Shown here piece after piece: positions 14,302-22,859 of a stretch of 40,202 nucleotides of DNA. The position numbers and the translations under genes were made by a program. Position 1 is the first letter of the stretch. The number at the start of each line of letters is the position of its first letter. Source of the stretch: Chloroflexota bacterium (GTDB lineage Bacteria; Chloroflexota; FW602-bin22; JACPRP01); contig JACQUC010000220.1 of the NCBI GenBank assembly GCA_016210495.1, positions 1 through 40,202 of the forward strand, given 5' to 3'. The notes beneath the pieces were generated by a model. It worked only from the letters and a program-made list of their open reading frames with translations. It searched no databases and was not told the DNA's origin.

Positions 14302-15171
14302 CTACACGAGTCCTTCGTACCTGGCGTCTCTTTCACGGAAGGCGGCGGTAACGCCCTTTTCCTGTCTGGTCTTGAGAAAATTGAACTCCCCGGGCTCCAG
14401 ACGTAAGTTCGTACCCAGGGTATGGCCGATGTAGCCGATGGCAAAGGCCCTGGTCAAGCCCAGCGATTCGTACGTCAGGTGCGTGATCGCCTTGCCTATG
14501 GCAATGCCATCTCGCGGGATTAGCGTCATCGCCTGGGCAAAACGCATGGTCTCGTCGTCGAGCGCGTCCTCCGGAACTGCCTTGGTGACCAAACCGATCA
14601 GTTCAGCTTCTTTGCCGTTGATGAGTTTGCCACTGTACAGAAGGTGTCTCGCACGCCGTAGCCCGATCATCATTATCTCCAGCGGGAGCGCATAGGTCAC
14701 GCCGGCAAATCCCAGCCGCTGCTCGGGATGCCCCAGTTTGGCGTCTTCTGCTGCAATCGCGAAGTCGCAGCAGTTGGTCATATAAAAACCACCGCCGATG
14801 CAATGGCCGTGTACTTGCGCGATAGTTACCTTGGGGAAAAGCAGCAGGCGACGTAAATCTTCCGATCGCCGACGATCGTATTTCAGCCTGGAACGCTCGC
14901 TGGGCCTTCGATTGTCCGTCTTTGGCTGACTCTCCTCGTAGACGTGGAAGACCCGGCCCAGATCATACCCGGTGGAAAAGCACTTTCCCGCGCCTTTAAT
15001 CACCACCGCCTTGACTTCGTCGTCAACCTCCGCTTCCGTCAGGACGGTGTTGAACTCGTCGGCCATCCGCATATCGATGGCGTTCAGTTTGTCAGGTCTG
15101 TTCAGGGTAATGACTGAAACAGCACCCTCGTCGAAACTCCTCTTCTCGTAGAGGATCAATTTTTCGTTCAT
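14302..15171 (-). CDS. Enoyl-CoA hydratase/isomerase family protein (crotonase)
   Basis: A 289-residue crotonase. The CoA-binding start is VITLNRPDKLNAID. The two oxyanion-hole segments are CFSTGYDL (residues 64-71) and HGHCIGGGF (121-129), and the catalytic Glu lies in GHPEQRLGF (Glu150). Between the oxyanion segments is a long basic insertion (NRRPSERSRLKYDRRRSEDLRR, split across residues 88-108) not usual in enoyl-CoA hydratases. The C-terminus is long, as in acid-specific or isomerase members. A start at ATG 15171 is preceded by AGGAGG. In a CoA-dependent pathway it would hydrate or isomerise an enoyl-CoA intermediate. It lies between the family I and family III CoA-transferase genes. Confidence 0.87.
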   Translation of the reverse strand: MNEKLILYEKRSFDEGAVSVITLNRPDKLNAIDMRMADEFNTVLTEAEVDDEVKAVVIKGAGKCFSTGYDLGRVFHVYEESQPKTDNRRPSERSRLKYDRRRSEDLRRLLLFPKVTIAQVHGHCIGGGFYMTNCCDFAIAAEDAKLGHPEQRLGFAGVTYALPLEIMMIGLRRARHLLYSGKLINGKEAELIGLVTKAVPEDALDDETMRFAQAMTLIPRDGIAIGKAITHLTYESLGLTRAFAIGYIGHTLGTNLRLEPGEFNFLKTRQEKGVTAAFRERDARYEGLV

Positions 15172-15210
15172 CTATATCCTCCTGTTTAATAACTCGTGAC
15201 ATCAGATGGG

Positions 15211-16992
15211 TCACGCCCCCTTGCCGAGAAACTCCCTCCGAGGGTCAAGCATCCTCATCAAAGACAGTTCTCTCGAAGTCGGATCGGCGATCTTCGTCAA
15301 CCTCAGAGCGATGGCCAGGTCCCAACCACAATTCTCGCGGATCACTCTCAGCGCGTCATCCGGGGATTGCCCCTGGCGAGCGATGTACGCGGTCAGCGTC
15401 AGGCCATCCTCTCCTCTTCTATATACCGCCAGGTCGGACACCAGTGTTCCCACTCTGTCTCCTGGAGAGGTCACATAGTCCACCTTGCGCAGAAAGCGTC
15501 TCGGCGATTGTCGAGCGACGACCAGGATATCGGCAGCGGTGCTTGCGATATCGTTTGCCCCACCGGAGCCGCCCAAGTACGTCCCCTCGCCGGTCTTTGT
15601 TGAGTTCAGGTTACCGCGCACATCGATCTGGGCCGCTCCCATAACCGCAAGACAGTTGCTGAATTCCCCGCCGACTCCGATACCCAGCACTTCCGACTGA
15701 TCGCAGAGCATTTTGGCGGTAGCTTGATTCGCCGCACCACCCGATAGAAGGTGCCCCGGCCGGGGTGAGAAACCGATAGTCCCGCCTCCGATCAAGTCGA
15801 TGTTGTACCCTTCCTCCAGGAGTTGGTAGTACGCCAGCGCGGACGCCAGCAATGAGATGCCAATTCCTGCGAAAAGTAGCTTATGGCGGCCCTCCTTGAT
15901 CCTATTTCGTATCTCTCTGGAAGCAGCCACAACCATCATCTCGGTTGGCGTGAAGCCTTGGGTTGCCGCAATGCTTCCTACGGCTGTCTCTAACTCGTTC
16001 CTCCACCGGGCGGAATCAGCTTTGCCTTCCAGAAGCGAAATCTTGTCGGGTCCTAGTTTGGCGAGATATTCATCGTGACTGGCACAGCCAAGGATCCAGT
16101 GCTCGATCCACTCGTCAAAAGTGCCTTTCTTCTTGCTAGCAAGACCAGCCTGCTGCATAAAATCGCTATCCTGTTCGTACGATTTCATTTCGGGCAACAT
16201 GGGGAGGTTCAATCCCTGTGGATGAGCCCCGAGCGGGGCTACCGAGACCGACTTCACCATGTAGCCAGGGATCTTGACGAGCGTTGAGTGATTTCTAATG
16301 AAGTCCGTCGACACGAGCTTCTCAACGGTTACTATCGCTCCATTGCGGCTGGCTTTGGTTCCGTGGAAGTAAGTTAGTGAGGCGGGGACCACTATCGTGT
16401 TGCCGTACTGATCGGCAGCACATCCGTGGATGATAGATATGTCAGGGTTAAGAGACTGCACCAGCCCGACTTTTCGGCCGCTTCCGAACGGATCTTCCAC
16501 TGTCCGAAAACTCCGCTCATTGTCGTTGGCGATGTCACTGCCCGAAATTGATCTTGTTGGCATAAAGGGTAGTCCCATAGATCCCGCCATAAGTCGATGA
16601 ACGAGTGAGAGGGTCGTCCAGTTCTCAAGCTCAACCACGCCTTCCGAGTAAGCCCGCTGGATAACGGGATTCACACCCGGCGTTGGATACCAATCCGCTC
16701 CACTCGTGAAAATCAGTTTCCTGACCAAGCCACCGTGTATCATCACTGGAGCAAACGTCCCCGCTGTCCCGCCCATAACAAGGGTGAACTTCGGGTCGCG
16801 GGACCAGAACTGCCGGACAATCTCGCAGGCTGCCGCACCAGCCTCGTACCCTAGATGCACCGTCATCCCGGGCTGAACAGAGCGCCTTATGGCCTCGGCA
16901 ATGCCGAGGACCTTGTTGCTTCCTTCGCTAGCTCTGGGCCCAAAAAGGGTCCGCAATTCTCTGAGTTCGCCAATCCGCGAAGTCTCGTTCAT
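15211..16992 (-). CDS. Fused alpha-beta family I CoA-transferase homologue lacking the catalytic Glu
   Basis: A 593-residue protein that joins the two halves of a glutaconate-type family I CoA-transferase. The alpha-like half (about 1-345) shows SVQPGMTVHLG, MGGTAGTFAPVMI and GLPFMPTRSISGSD. The beta-like half (about 350-593) shows TPTEMMVVAASREI, LLFAGIGISLLASALA, AAQIDVRGNLNST and LGGSGGANDIAS. Usually the beta half carries a Glu in a YESG-like loop. Here that loop is DLIGGGTIGFSP (about residues 399-410), with Gly in its place. IpdAB, a ring-opening hydrolase of steroid catabolism, is a known member of the fold that is not a CoA-transferase, so hydrolysis or C-C cleavage is possible. ATG 16992 has GAAGGT upstream; the frame is open to 17115. 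Confidence 0.8.
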   Translation of the reverse strand: MNETSRIGELRELRTLFGPRASEGSNKVLGIAEAIRRSVQPGMTVHLGYEAGAAACEIVRQFWSRDPKFTLVMGGTAGTFAPVMIHGGLVRKLIFTSGADWYPTPGVNPVIQRAYSEGVVELENWTTLSLVHRLMAGSMGLPFMPTRSISGSDIANDNERSFRTVEDPFGSGRKVGLVQSLNPDISIIHGCAADQYGNTIVVPASLTYFHGTKASRNGAIVTVEKLVSTDFIRNHSTLVKIPGYMVKSVSVAPLGAHPQGLNLPMLPEMKSYEQDSDFMQQAGLASKKKGTFDEWIEHWILGCASHDEYLAKLGPDKISLLEGKADSARWRNELETAVGSIAATQGFTPTEMMVVAASREIRNRIKEGRHKLLFAGIGISLLASALAYYQLLEEGYNIDLIGGGTIGFSPRPGHLLSGGAANQATAKMLCDQSEVLGIGVGGEFSNCLAVMGAAQIDVRGNLNSTKTGEGTYLGGSGGANDIASTAADILVVARQSPRRFLRKVDYVTSPGDRVGTLVSDLAVYRRGEDGLTLTAYIARQGQSPDDALRVIRENCGWDLAIALRLTKIADPTSRELSLMRMLDPRREFLGKGA

Positions 16993-17086
16993 ACGGCCAA
17001 TACCTTCACCATCTGTAAAAACATAATTCCAGCCCCCGTTTTGAGTCGCACGACTTCCCCTCGCCAATGAAGCTGGAGGTTCATAA

Positions 17087-17857
17087 TTATCGGCAGCCAA
17101 GCAAACCGCCATCAACGATGAACGTCTGCCCCGTCACATAACCGGCCACATCGGAGGCCAGGTACACTAGCGCTCCGCCGAGGTCGCTCGGTTGGCCTCG
17201 CCTCCGGAGGGGGATGTAGGAGACAGGTATTTCGACCTGAGTGGATACTTCCTCATCCCATTCGTCCGACATCGCCCCGTAAGCGATCGCATTGACTGAC
17301 ACCCCTTCTGTCGACCATTCGAGGGAGAGCGCCCTGGTCAAATGCAGCACGGCAGCTTTGGCCGCACAATAAGCGCTGTTACTGGGCGAAGCCCTTACGC
17401 CAACGGCCGAAACGATGTTTATGATCCGGCCACTATGCTGCTTCAGCATTTGCTCACCAACAACCTTGCAGCACGAGAAGACAGTGGTCAGGTTGGATGC
17501 GAGTATTTGGTGAAACTCTTGTTCCGTGACCTCAACTGTTGCTTTGGGCAAACTCAGATCGAAGCAGGTCACCAGGATGTCAACTCTCCCAAACTCGGAG
17601 ATAGCCGAATGCAGTGCTTGATTGATCTTTGCCGTATCCATTGCAGCACCGCTCTGGCTTGCTCTCGTTTGGCTCCCTGCTCCCACTCCCTCCGGGGAAT
17701 CGTCTTCGTCAACGTTGGCGTCGACAACCATGACGCCTGCTTGCCTCAGCGCGGCAGAACTAGAAGTTACCCACCTTCTCTGGCCAGCCACAATGGCTAC
17801 TCTGTCCGTTTCCCTCGGCACATTCGACGAAGTACCGTTCGTTTGATCCTCTTTCAC
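17087..17857 (-). CDS. SDR-family protein with diverged cofactor motif
   Basis: A 256-residue short-chain dehydrogenase/reductase. The catalytic Ser (NIVSAVG) and YCAAKAA (Tyr and Lys) are present, as are GRVDILV and the C-terminal VYLASDVAGYVTGQTFIVDGG. The N-terminal nucleotide-binding loop TGxxxGIG is replaced by AGQRRWVTSSS, and the NNAG motif reads TCFD, with an Asp/Gly-rich insertion after strand two. Binding of NAD(P) may be weak or lost. It is the first gene of the leftward operon, about 160 bases after a promoter overlapping an operator. GTG 17857 was taken as start; GTG 17821 is the alternative and neither has a good ribosome site. Confidence 0.8.
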   Translation of the reverse strand: MKEDQTNGTSSNVPRETDRVAIVAGQRRWVTSSSAALRQAGVMVVDANVDEDDSPEGVGAGSQTRASQSGAAMDTAKINQALHSAISEFGRVDILVTCFDLSLPKATVEVTEQEFHQILASNLTTVFSCCKVVGEQMLKQHSGRIINIVSAVGVRASPSNSAYCAAKAAVLHLTRALSLEWSTEGVSVNAIAYGAMSDEWDEEVSTQVEIPVSYIPLRRRGQPSDLGGALVYLASDVAGYVTGQTFIVDGGLLGCR

Positions 17858-18016
17858 GTGTTAACACCCTGGTGCCCGGATCGAACTCGCTGTTGTAACT
17901 CCACCCATGCGGGAGATGCCACAACTGTCTCGTGTCACACTCAAAGCCGGTTAAAGCAGTAAGGTTAGTCACAAGCAGACGAGCAAATGCCAGCCCGCAA
18001 CGCCTATTAGGCCCGT

Positions 18017-18062
18017 AGTATAGAGTACTCTAAGAATGTTGTCAATAGGTTGATCGTCAACC
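18017..18062 (-). promoter_or_regulatory. Leftward divergent promoter with regulon operator
   Basis: On the minus strand TTGACA (18045-18040) and TATACT (18022-18017) are exactly 17 bp apart. The -35 lies in an operator composed of TTGATCGTCAA (18050-18060), a TAGG spacer and the degenerate half TTGTCAA (18039-18045). It should drive the leftward SDR and CoA-transferase operon. Sixteen bases (18039-18054) are the exact reverse complement of 18102-18117 at the divergent promoter. Confidence 0.72.
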
Positions 18063-18095
18063 GAGAGAGTAAGTTATTCGTGAAATAACAACAGA

Positions 18096-18139
18096 TTGAT
18101 AATCAACCTATTGACAAGCCCTTGAACTTGTGTTACTAT
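18096..18139 (+). promoter_or_regulatory. Rightward tctC promoter with regulon operator
   Basis: TTGACA (18111-18116) and TACTAT (18134-18139) are 17 bp apart. The operator is TTGATAATCAA (18096-18106), CCTA spacer, then TTGACAA (18111-18117), which covers the -35. A regulator bound here would block transcription of the tripartite transporter operon. The motif recurs at 10442-10469, 18035-18060 and 32152-32177. Confidence 0.72.
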
Positions 18140-18145
18140 CCTCAC

Positions 18146-18411
18146 GCTCAAGAAGGGGGATGGATGAGCGACCACTTGTGTTGCGGCAAGTAGTCCATCA
18201 CCCAGCACTACGCCGAGATGACCTGGACCAATCGGTGTTGCCTAGGTTCAGATAGGGTGCGGCAGAGAAGCCAATCCTTCGGCAACCTAGTAATACATAT
18301 CCATTATCGGCTCGACTCCATTGGCACGTCTCTAAGTGAAGTACCTGCCTTAATCTGGCCTGTCCCCCAACTACTGGGCAAACATATACAGGTAATAGGA
18401 GGGAAGAAAGA
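18146..18411 (+). other. Long 5' leader of the tctC operon
   Basis: About 266 bases separate the predicted transcription start from the tctC GTG. A 17-base sequence at 18145-18161 (CGCTCAAGAAGGGGGAT) recurs exactly at 27784-27800, before the GlcG-like gene. It is followed by a nine-codon ORF (MSDHLCCGK, 18164-18193) with AGGGGG four bases upstream. Short inverted segments GTTGCC and GGCAAC could fold the middle of the leader. No known riboswitch class is recognisable. Confidence 0.4.
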
Positions 18412-19641
18412 GTGATAAAGCGAGCATTGTGGATGGCTATCGTTCCGGTCCTTATGTCGGCGGCTTTGATCACGGTCGCGGTAGGTTGCGCTGGAGGGGC
18501 AACCCCCACAGAAGCTCCAAGCAAAGCGGCACCGGCAAGCGTGGCGACACCAACCAGTCAGGCTAAGCCGGCGAGCCAGGCGGCGCCGCAAACCCAGCCA
18601 TCAGCAAGTCAAACGACCCCGGCTGCCAAAGCTGCGGCCCCTGTATCGTTTGCAGGGAAGACAGTTACAGTGGTCGTGCCCACCGACGCCGGAGGATCAG
18701 CGGACCGGATCGGGAGGCTTTACGCCAAGTACCTGCCCAAGTTTCTCCCCGGAAGTCCCAACGTCATCGTGCGTAACATGCCAGGCGGCAACACAATAAT
18801 TGCTGCCAATTTCTTCTACGGGTCCAAGACCGACGGACTAACCCTTTACACGAGCCCGTCCAGCACCGCCCTTGAGGACCTCCTGGGGAATAAAGCGTTG
18901 AAGTTCTCTCTACGCGAGCTGACCGCTGTCGCAGCGCCGCCCGCCTCAACTAACGTGGTTTTCGTACGGCCAGAAGTGATCGAAAAGCCTGAAGACATCC
19001 TCAAAGCCCAGAGGCTTATCTGGGGACAGGGGGCTGGGTCGTCAACCAGCTTCCTGCTCGCCGCGGAGATGATTGGCATCCCGGTAGCGAAAGCGGTGTT
19101 CTCGTGGAGTGGTCAGGCTGATGCGTTCCGTGCCTTTCTGGCCGGGGAAACAAATATCTCCTCTGTGTCATCCACAGGGTTTGACGCGCAGGTCAAACCG
19201 TTCGTGGAAAGGGGAGAGGCTAAGCTCTTGATGCAATCAGGGATGATTGATGAAACGGGAAGCGTGATAAGGCACCCCAGTTTCCCCAACCTTATGACTG
19301 TAGTGGATTTGGGGGAGAAAGTAAATGGCAAAGCCCCCTCGGGAATGGCGTTCGACGTCTTCAAGGCCATCGCAGCCTCGCTCGATTCTATGAAGCAGAT
19401 CTTGTTTTTACCACCGAACACGCCAGATAGCATCGTGCAGGCGTACTGGGACTCCGCGGACAAAATGGTAAAGGATCCCGACTTCCTCAAGGAAAGCAGT
19501 GCACTAACTGACGCCGGAGATACGTGGCGAGCCGGTAAAGCCTTTGACCAAATGTTCCATAAGTCATACGGAATGAAACCTGAAGCCAGCGAGTGGCTGA
19601 AGAATACTATGCAGACGAAATATGGTTTGGTCCTGCAATAG
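18412..19641 (+). CDS. tctC: TctC-like substrate-binding lipoprotein of a tripartite tricarboxylate transporter
   Basis: A 409-residue solute-binding protein. The N-terminus is a lipoprotein signal with lipobox VAVGC (Cys26), followed by a flexible Ala/Pro/Thr/Gln-rich linker (27-75), which anchors it on the outer face of the membrane. The mature part follows the TctC/Bug fold: GKTVTVVVPTDAGGSADRIGR, VRNMPGGNTIIAANFFYGSK and the later IAASLDSMKQILFLPPNTPD. Family members bind carboxylates through the loops after PGG. GTG 18412 has GGAGGG nine bases upstream. It is followed, after a strong hairpin, by tctA and tctB. The long lipid-anchored linker suits a monoderm such as Chloroflexota rather than a periplasm. 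Confidence 0.9.
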   Translation: MIKRALWMAIVPVLMSAALITVAVGCAGGATPTEAPSKAAPASVATPTSQAKPASQAAPQTQPSASQTTPAAKAAAPVSFAGKTVTVVVPTDAGGSADRIGRLYAKYLPKFLPGSPNVIVRNMPGGNTIIAANFFYGSKTDGLTLYTSPSSTALEDLLGNKALKFSLRELTAVAAPPASTNVVFVRPEVIEKPEDILKAQRLIWGQGAGSSTSFLLAAEMIGIPVAKAVFSWSGQADAFRAFLAGETNISSVSSTGFDAQVKPFVERGEAKLLMQSGMIDETGSVIRHPSFPNLMTVVDLGEKVNGKAPSGMAFDVFKAIAASLDSMKQILFLPPNTPDSIVQAYWDSADKMVKDPDFLKESSALTDAGDTWRAGKAFDQMFHKSYGMKPEASEWLKNTMQTKYGLVLQ

Positions 19642-19769
19642 GCCGGGTAGCGAGGACCGTTGCAGCGCCTTCCTACTCTGCTACATTGACACTAAGCCGT
19701 ATGAAAAGTGGCCAACCTGGACACAGGCAGTAGCACCAGTTCCAGCCAATCAGTAGTACTTGTATCTGG

Positions 19770-19807
19770 CCTCTTCCTAATCGCACTAACGTGCGATTAG
19801 GAAGAGG
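19770..19807 (+). other. 17-bp perfect hairpin between tctC and tctA
   Basis: Bases 19770-19786 pair perfectly with 19791-19807 around the four-base loop TAAC, starting CCTCTTCC and ending GGAAGAGG. No T-run follows, so it is not a standard intrinsic terminator. In transporter operons a hairpin after the binding-protein gene often protects its mRNA and raises its level over the permease. Partial termination is the alternative. Confidence 0.7.
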
Positions 19808-19875
19808 GAACCCGTTGGTTTGTCGATGGAATCCGTGCTAGGATTCTGGGCAATCCGATGACGACAGGAGTGCGT

Positions 19876-21378
19876 ATGGACTATTTTGACGCGCTTGCGC
19901 AAGGTCTTGTGGCGCTCATGGACCCGACGAGATTCCTCTTCCTTTTTCTCGGCGTCCTACTTGGGATCGCAGTCGGGGTTCTCCCGGGGCTGGGAGGGAC
20001 AGCCACCATGGCAATTCTCCTGCCGGTTATTTATGGGATGGACCCATACACAGCTCTGGCCCTGCTCATTGGAATGATGGCCGTCACCGCAACGGCAGAT
20101 ACCATTCCCGCGGTGCTGTTTGCTGTTCCCGGCTCGACCAGCGCGGCAACCTCGATTATCGAGGGATACCCGATGGCCAAGCAAGGTCAGGCTGCCCGGG
20201 CTCTGGGGGCGGCATTCTCTGCCTCGATGCTGGGTGGCCTTTTCGGCGCCGTGGTCCTGGTCTTGTCGGTGCCCATCGCGCGCCCTTTACTGCAGCAATG
20301 GCTCTCCCCCGAGTTCTTCATGCTTTGTCTCACGGGCGTGGTGCTGGTTGGAGGGCTCGCTGGTGACCAGCCCCTGAAAGGCCTTATGGCCGGCGGCCTG
20401 GGCCTGTTGCTGGCAACTATTGGCGGCGCCCCGGGAGTGGGCTTTTATCGCTTCACGTTCGACCTGCCCTACCTGCTTACCGGCATTCCACTAATCATCG
20501 TGGCATTGGGTATGTTCGGCCTGCCCGAGCTGGTTGATATGCAAATGAAGGGAACCAGTGTTTCTGAAGTTCCCATTGTAGGCAAGGGGGTCTGGCAGGG
20601 CTACAAGGACACTTTCAGGAACTGGTGGCTGGTGATTCGAAGCAGCGCCATAGGCGCTTGGGTGGGATTCGCACCCGGCATTGGGCAATCGGCCGCCAGT
20701 TGGATCGCCTATAGCCATGCCGTGACAACTACCAAGGACGGAAAATTCGGTAAGGGTGACGTTCGCGGGCTGATCGCCCCCGAGGCCGCCAACAATGCGG
20801 TAAGGGGTGGCGACCTCATCCCCACCCTTCTCTTCGGCATACCCGGGAGCGGAGGCATGGCGGTCTTCTTGGTGGCGCTCATTCTGATCGGAGTGCGCCC
20901 TGGGCCGGATATGGTGGATAAGCAGTTACCCTTCCTTTTCACGGTTGTTTGGAGTCTTGCCATCGCCAGCATAATCGTTACGGCGATGTGCACCGCCCTC
21001 ATTCGTCCAATTGCTGCGCTCAGCACGGTTAAGGCTCACATCATTATCCCTTTCATCTTGCTGTTCGTTATGGTGGGTGCTTTTCAGGCGACCGGCGACT
21101 GGGGAGACTGGATCGCTTTGGCCGTTTTCGGCGTGCTTGGCTGGACGATGAAGCGAGTCGGTTATCCACGGCCTCCGCTAATGGTTGGGTTCGTGCTGGG
21201 ATCCCTTGCCGAGAGGTACCTCTGGACTTCTGTTGCCATATGGGATGGGAATTGGCTGTATCGACCCTGGGTGCTTGGCTTGTTTGCGGTGATCATTGCG
21301 TCCCTGGTATTTGTCGTAAGGAAGCCGAAGCAGCAGCAGGAGCAGAATGAGCCTGCACAGATAAGCGGAGGGGTTTGA
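19876..21378 (+). CDS. tctA: TctA-like large permease subunit of a tripartite tricarboxylate transporter
   Basis: A 500-residue membrane protein with 11-12 hydrophobic helices. Two related halves carry the family's glycine/proline-rich motifs: GVLPGLGGTATMAILLPVIY and FAPGIGQSAASWIAY, with FAVPGSTSAATSI and GIPGSGGMAV. These conserved loops are thought to form the carboxylate path. It works with TctB and the TctC lipoprotein as a secondary, ion-driven importer. ATG 19876 was chosen because AGGAG lies five bases upstream; ATG 19858 is in frame but has no ribosome site. The charged tail (KPKQQQEQNEP) is cytoplasmic. tctB starts one base after its stop. Confidence 0.92.
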   Translation: MDYFDALAQGLVALMDPTRFLFLFLGVLLGIAVGVLPGLGGTATMAILLPVIYGMDPYTALALLIGMMAVTATADTIPAVLFAVPGSTSAATSIIEGYPMAKQGQAARALGAAFSASMLGGLFGAVVLVLSVPIARPLLQQWLSPEFFMLCLTGVVLVGGLAGDQPLKGLMAGGLGLLLATIGGAPGVGFYRFTFDLPYLLTGIPLIIVALGMFGLPELVDMQMKGTSVSEVPIVGKGVWQGYKDTFRNWWLVIRSSAIGAWVGFAPGIGQSAASWIAYSHAVTTTKDGKFGKGDVRGLIAPEAANNAVRGGDLIPTLLFGIPGSGGMAVFLVALILIGVRPGPDMVDKQLPFLFTVVWSLAIASIIVTAMCTALIRPIAALSTVKAHIIIPFILLFVMVGAFQATGDWGDWIALAVFGVLGWTMKRVGYPRPPLMVGFVLGSLAERYLWTSVAIWDGNWLYRPWVLGLFAVIIASLVFVVRKPKQQQEQNEPAQISGGV

Positions 21379-21379
21379 C

Positions 21380-21862
21380 ATGGTTTTCCGACCACAAACC
21401 CTGTTGACACTGCTCATTGTGGTGGTTTCTGCCTTCGTCGTGCAGCAGTCGCTCAGATTTCCCGTCGGGGCTGGCATCTACCCGCTGGTAATTGGTGTGA
21501 TTACTCTCGGCTTGAGCCTGGCTCAGTTAGGCATCGAGCTGCGCGGCGGGGGGACAGGCGCCACGGGGGCAGTAGATCTCGCCGTGGAGGAAGAAGCCAC
21601 GGGAACGGCCGCCATGCGCAGGGGTCTGAGGTTCCTACTTTGGCTTGCGGGACTGTACGTGGGCACTTACCTGGTCGGCTTCAATATCAGTCTGGTGCTG
21701 TTCTTTTTCCTATACATCAAGGTGGAAGGCCAAAGTAGCTGGAGAACCGTCATTCTGATGACTGCCATAGCCGCGGCAATGGAGCTCTATTACTTCCCGG
21801 AAATCCTGGGCATGCGCTGGGCTACCGGTTTACTTCAGGAGTTTGTTGACATCCCCTTCTAG
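21380..21862 (+). CDS. tctB: TctB-like small permease subunit
   Basis: A 160-residue membrane protein with four hydrophobic helices (about residues 6-22, 31-52, 77-105 and 115-135), the usual TctB/DUF1468 layout. The GAGIYPLVIGVITLGLSLAQ segment and the acidic cytoplasmic loop between helices two and three are typical. It is the poorly conserved small subunit of the tripartite carboxylate importer and always accompanies TctA. Here it follows TctA by one base with GGAGGGG inside the end of tctA, so translation is coupled. Confidence 0.88.
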   Translation: MVFRPQTLLTLLIVVVSAFVVQQSLRFPVGAGIYPLVIGVITLGLSLAQLGIELRGGGTGATGAVDLAVEEEATGTAAMRRGLRFLLWLAGLYVGTYLVGFNISLVLFFFLYIKVEGQSSWRTVILMTAIAAAMELYYFPEILGMRWATGLLQEFVDIPF

Positions 21863-21935
21863 AATTGGAGCGCCTTGTCTGGGGATCTGGTGGGATCGTT
21901 AGAATTCTGGCGCTGTGTGGGTGGGGCCACAGTTG

Positions 21936-22736
21936 ATGGGTATTCAAGCACACGAAGACCAGGTGAGTCTCCAGGGGAAAGTTGCGGTCGTTACCGGTGC
22001 GAGCGGTGTTCTAGGAAGAGCAATTTGCCTCGCTCTGGCGAGGGTCGGAGCCGACATCGTGGCCACGGGTAGACAGGCTGACGAGACTGCACAGACCGCG
22101 CTCGAAGCTTCAAAGCTCGGGATGCGTGCCATATCGATTTGCGCTGACGTCACGGACTCACATCAGGTCAACCAGATGATAGATAGGGCAATAGCCACAT
22201 TTGGCCAGGTAGACATACTGGTGAACAACGCCGGCATTGTGCGCGAACATCAAGAGAACCGTAAGCCAATTTGGGAAATAAGCGACCAGGAATGGAGTTT
22301 GGGACTAGATACGAATCTAACCGGGGCGTTCTTCTGCTGCCGTGCGGTTGGGAGACACTTGATCGAACGAGGGCAAGGAGCCATCATCAATATGTCGTCT
22401 ATGGCTGGCTTCAAAGGGGTGCCCAACTCCTTTGCCTATTGCTCCGCCAAGGCAGGGGTGATCGGGCTGACTCTATCGCTGGCTGCAAGCTGGGCACGTT
22501 TTGGCATAAGGGTCAACTGTATTGCACCCGGCTTGTTCGCCACTTTTCGTAGTCCGCAGGAATATGAGGCCATGTCGAGTTTCATACCCGCAGGACGTGT
22601 GGGTCAACCGGAGGAACTCGGCCCACTGGTTGCTTACCTCGCATCACCGGCCTCGAGCTATGTAACAGGTCAGCTGTTTTGCATCGACGGGGGTGCCTCT
22701 GTGGGTGGGTACGCGCCGGCGCATCGTATGTCTTGA
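21936..22736 (+). CDS. SDR-family oxidoreductase
   Basis: A 266-residue short-chain dehydrogenase/reductase with all key motifs. The NAD(P)-binding loop is [12 protein letters not shown], then NNAGI, catalytic Ser in MSSMAG, and YCSAKAG (Tyr and Lys). The C-terminal [12 protein letters not shown] is typical. The hydrophobic substrate pocket gives no clue to the substrate. A beta-oxidation-like pathway would need such an enzyme to oxidise a 3-hydroxyacyl-CoA or a ring alcohol. ATG 21936 is a tentative start; GTG 21915 is in frame and neither has a strong ribosome site. It is 73 bases after tctB and probably part of the same operon. Confidence 0.87.
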   Translation: MGIQAHEDQVSLQGKVAVVTGASGVLGRAICLALARVGADIVATGRQADETAQTALEASKLGMRAISICADVTDSHQVNQMIDRAIATFGQVDILVNNAGIVREHQENRKPIWEISDQEWSLGLDTNLTGAFFCCRAVGRHLIERGQGAIINMSSMAGFKGVPNSFAYCSAKAGVIGLTLSLAASWARFGIRVNCIAPGLFATFRSPQEYEAMSSFIPAGRVGQPEELGPLVAYLASPASSYVTGQLFCIDGGASVGGYAPAHRMS

Positions 22737-22859
22737 CGCTAGTTGATCTGTCGCACCTCACGAGGTGACGTGGACGGTCAGAAAAGCCAGGACAAGCGGG
22801 GGGCTTGGTTTCAACCCCAGTCCTATGAATCAAATGAGAGGCGTTTGGGAAACGTACCG

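Noticed and set aside
17870..17925. tRNA-like stretch GATCGAACTCG
   Set aside because: The T-arm stem does not pair and no anticodon arm or acceptor stem can be built.
22733..22754. Possible fifth operator copy (TTGACGCTAGTTGATC)
   Set aside because: The half-site spacing does not fit the 11-4-11 layout and no promoter overlaps it.
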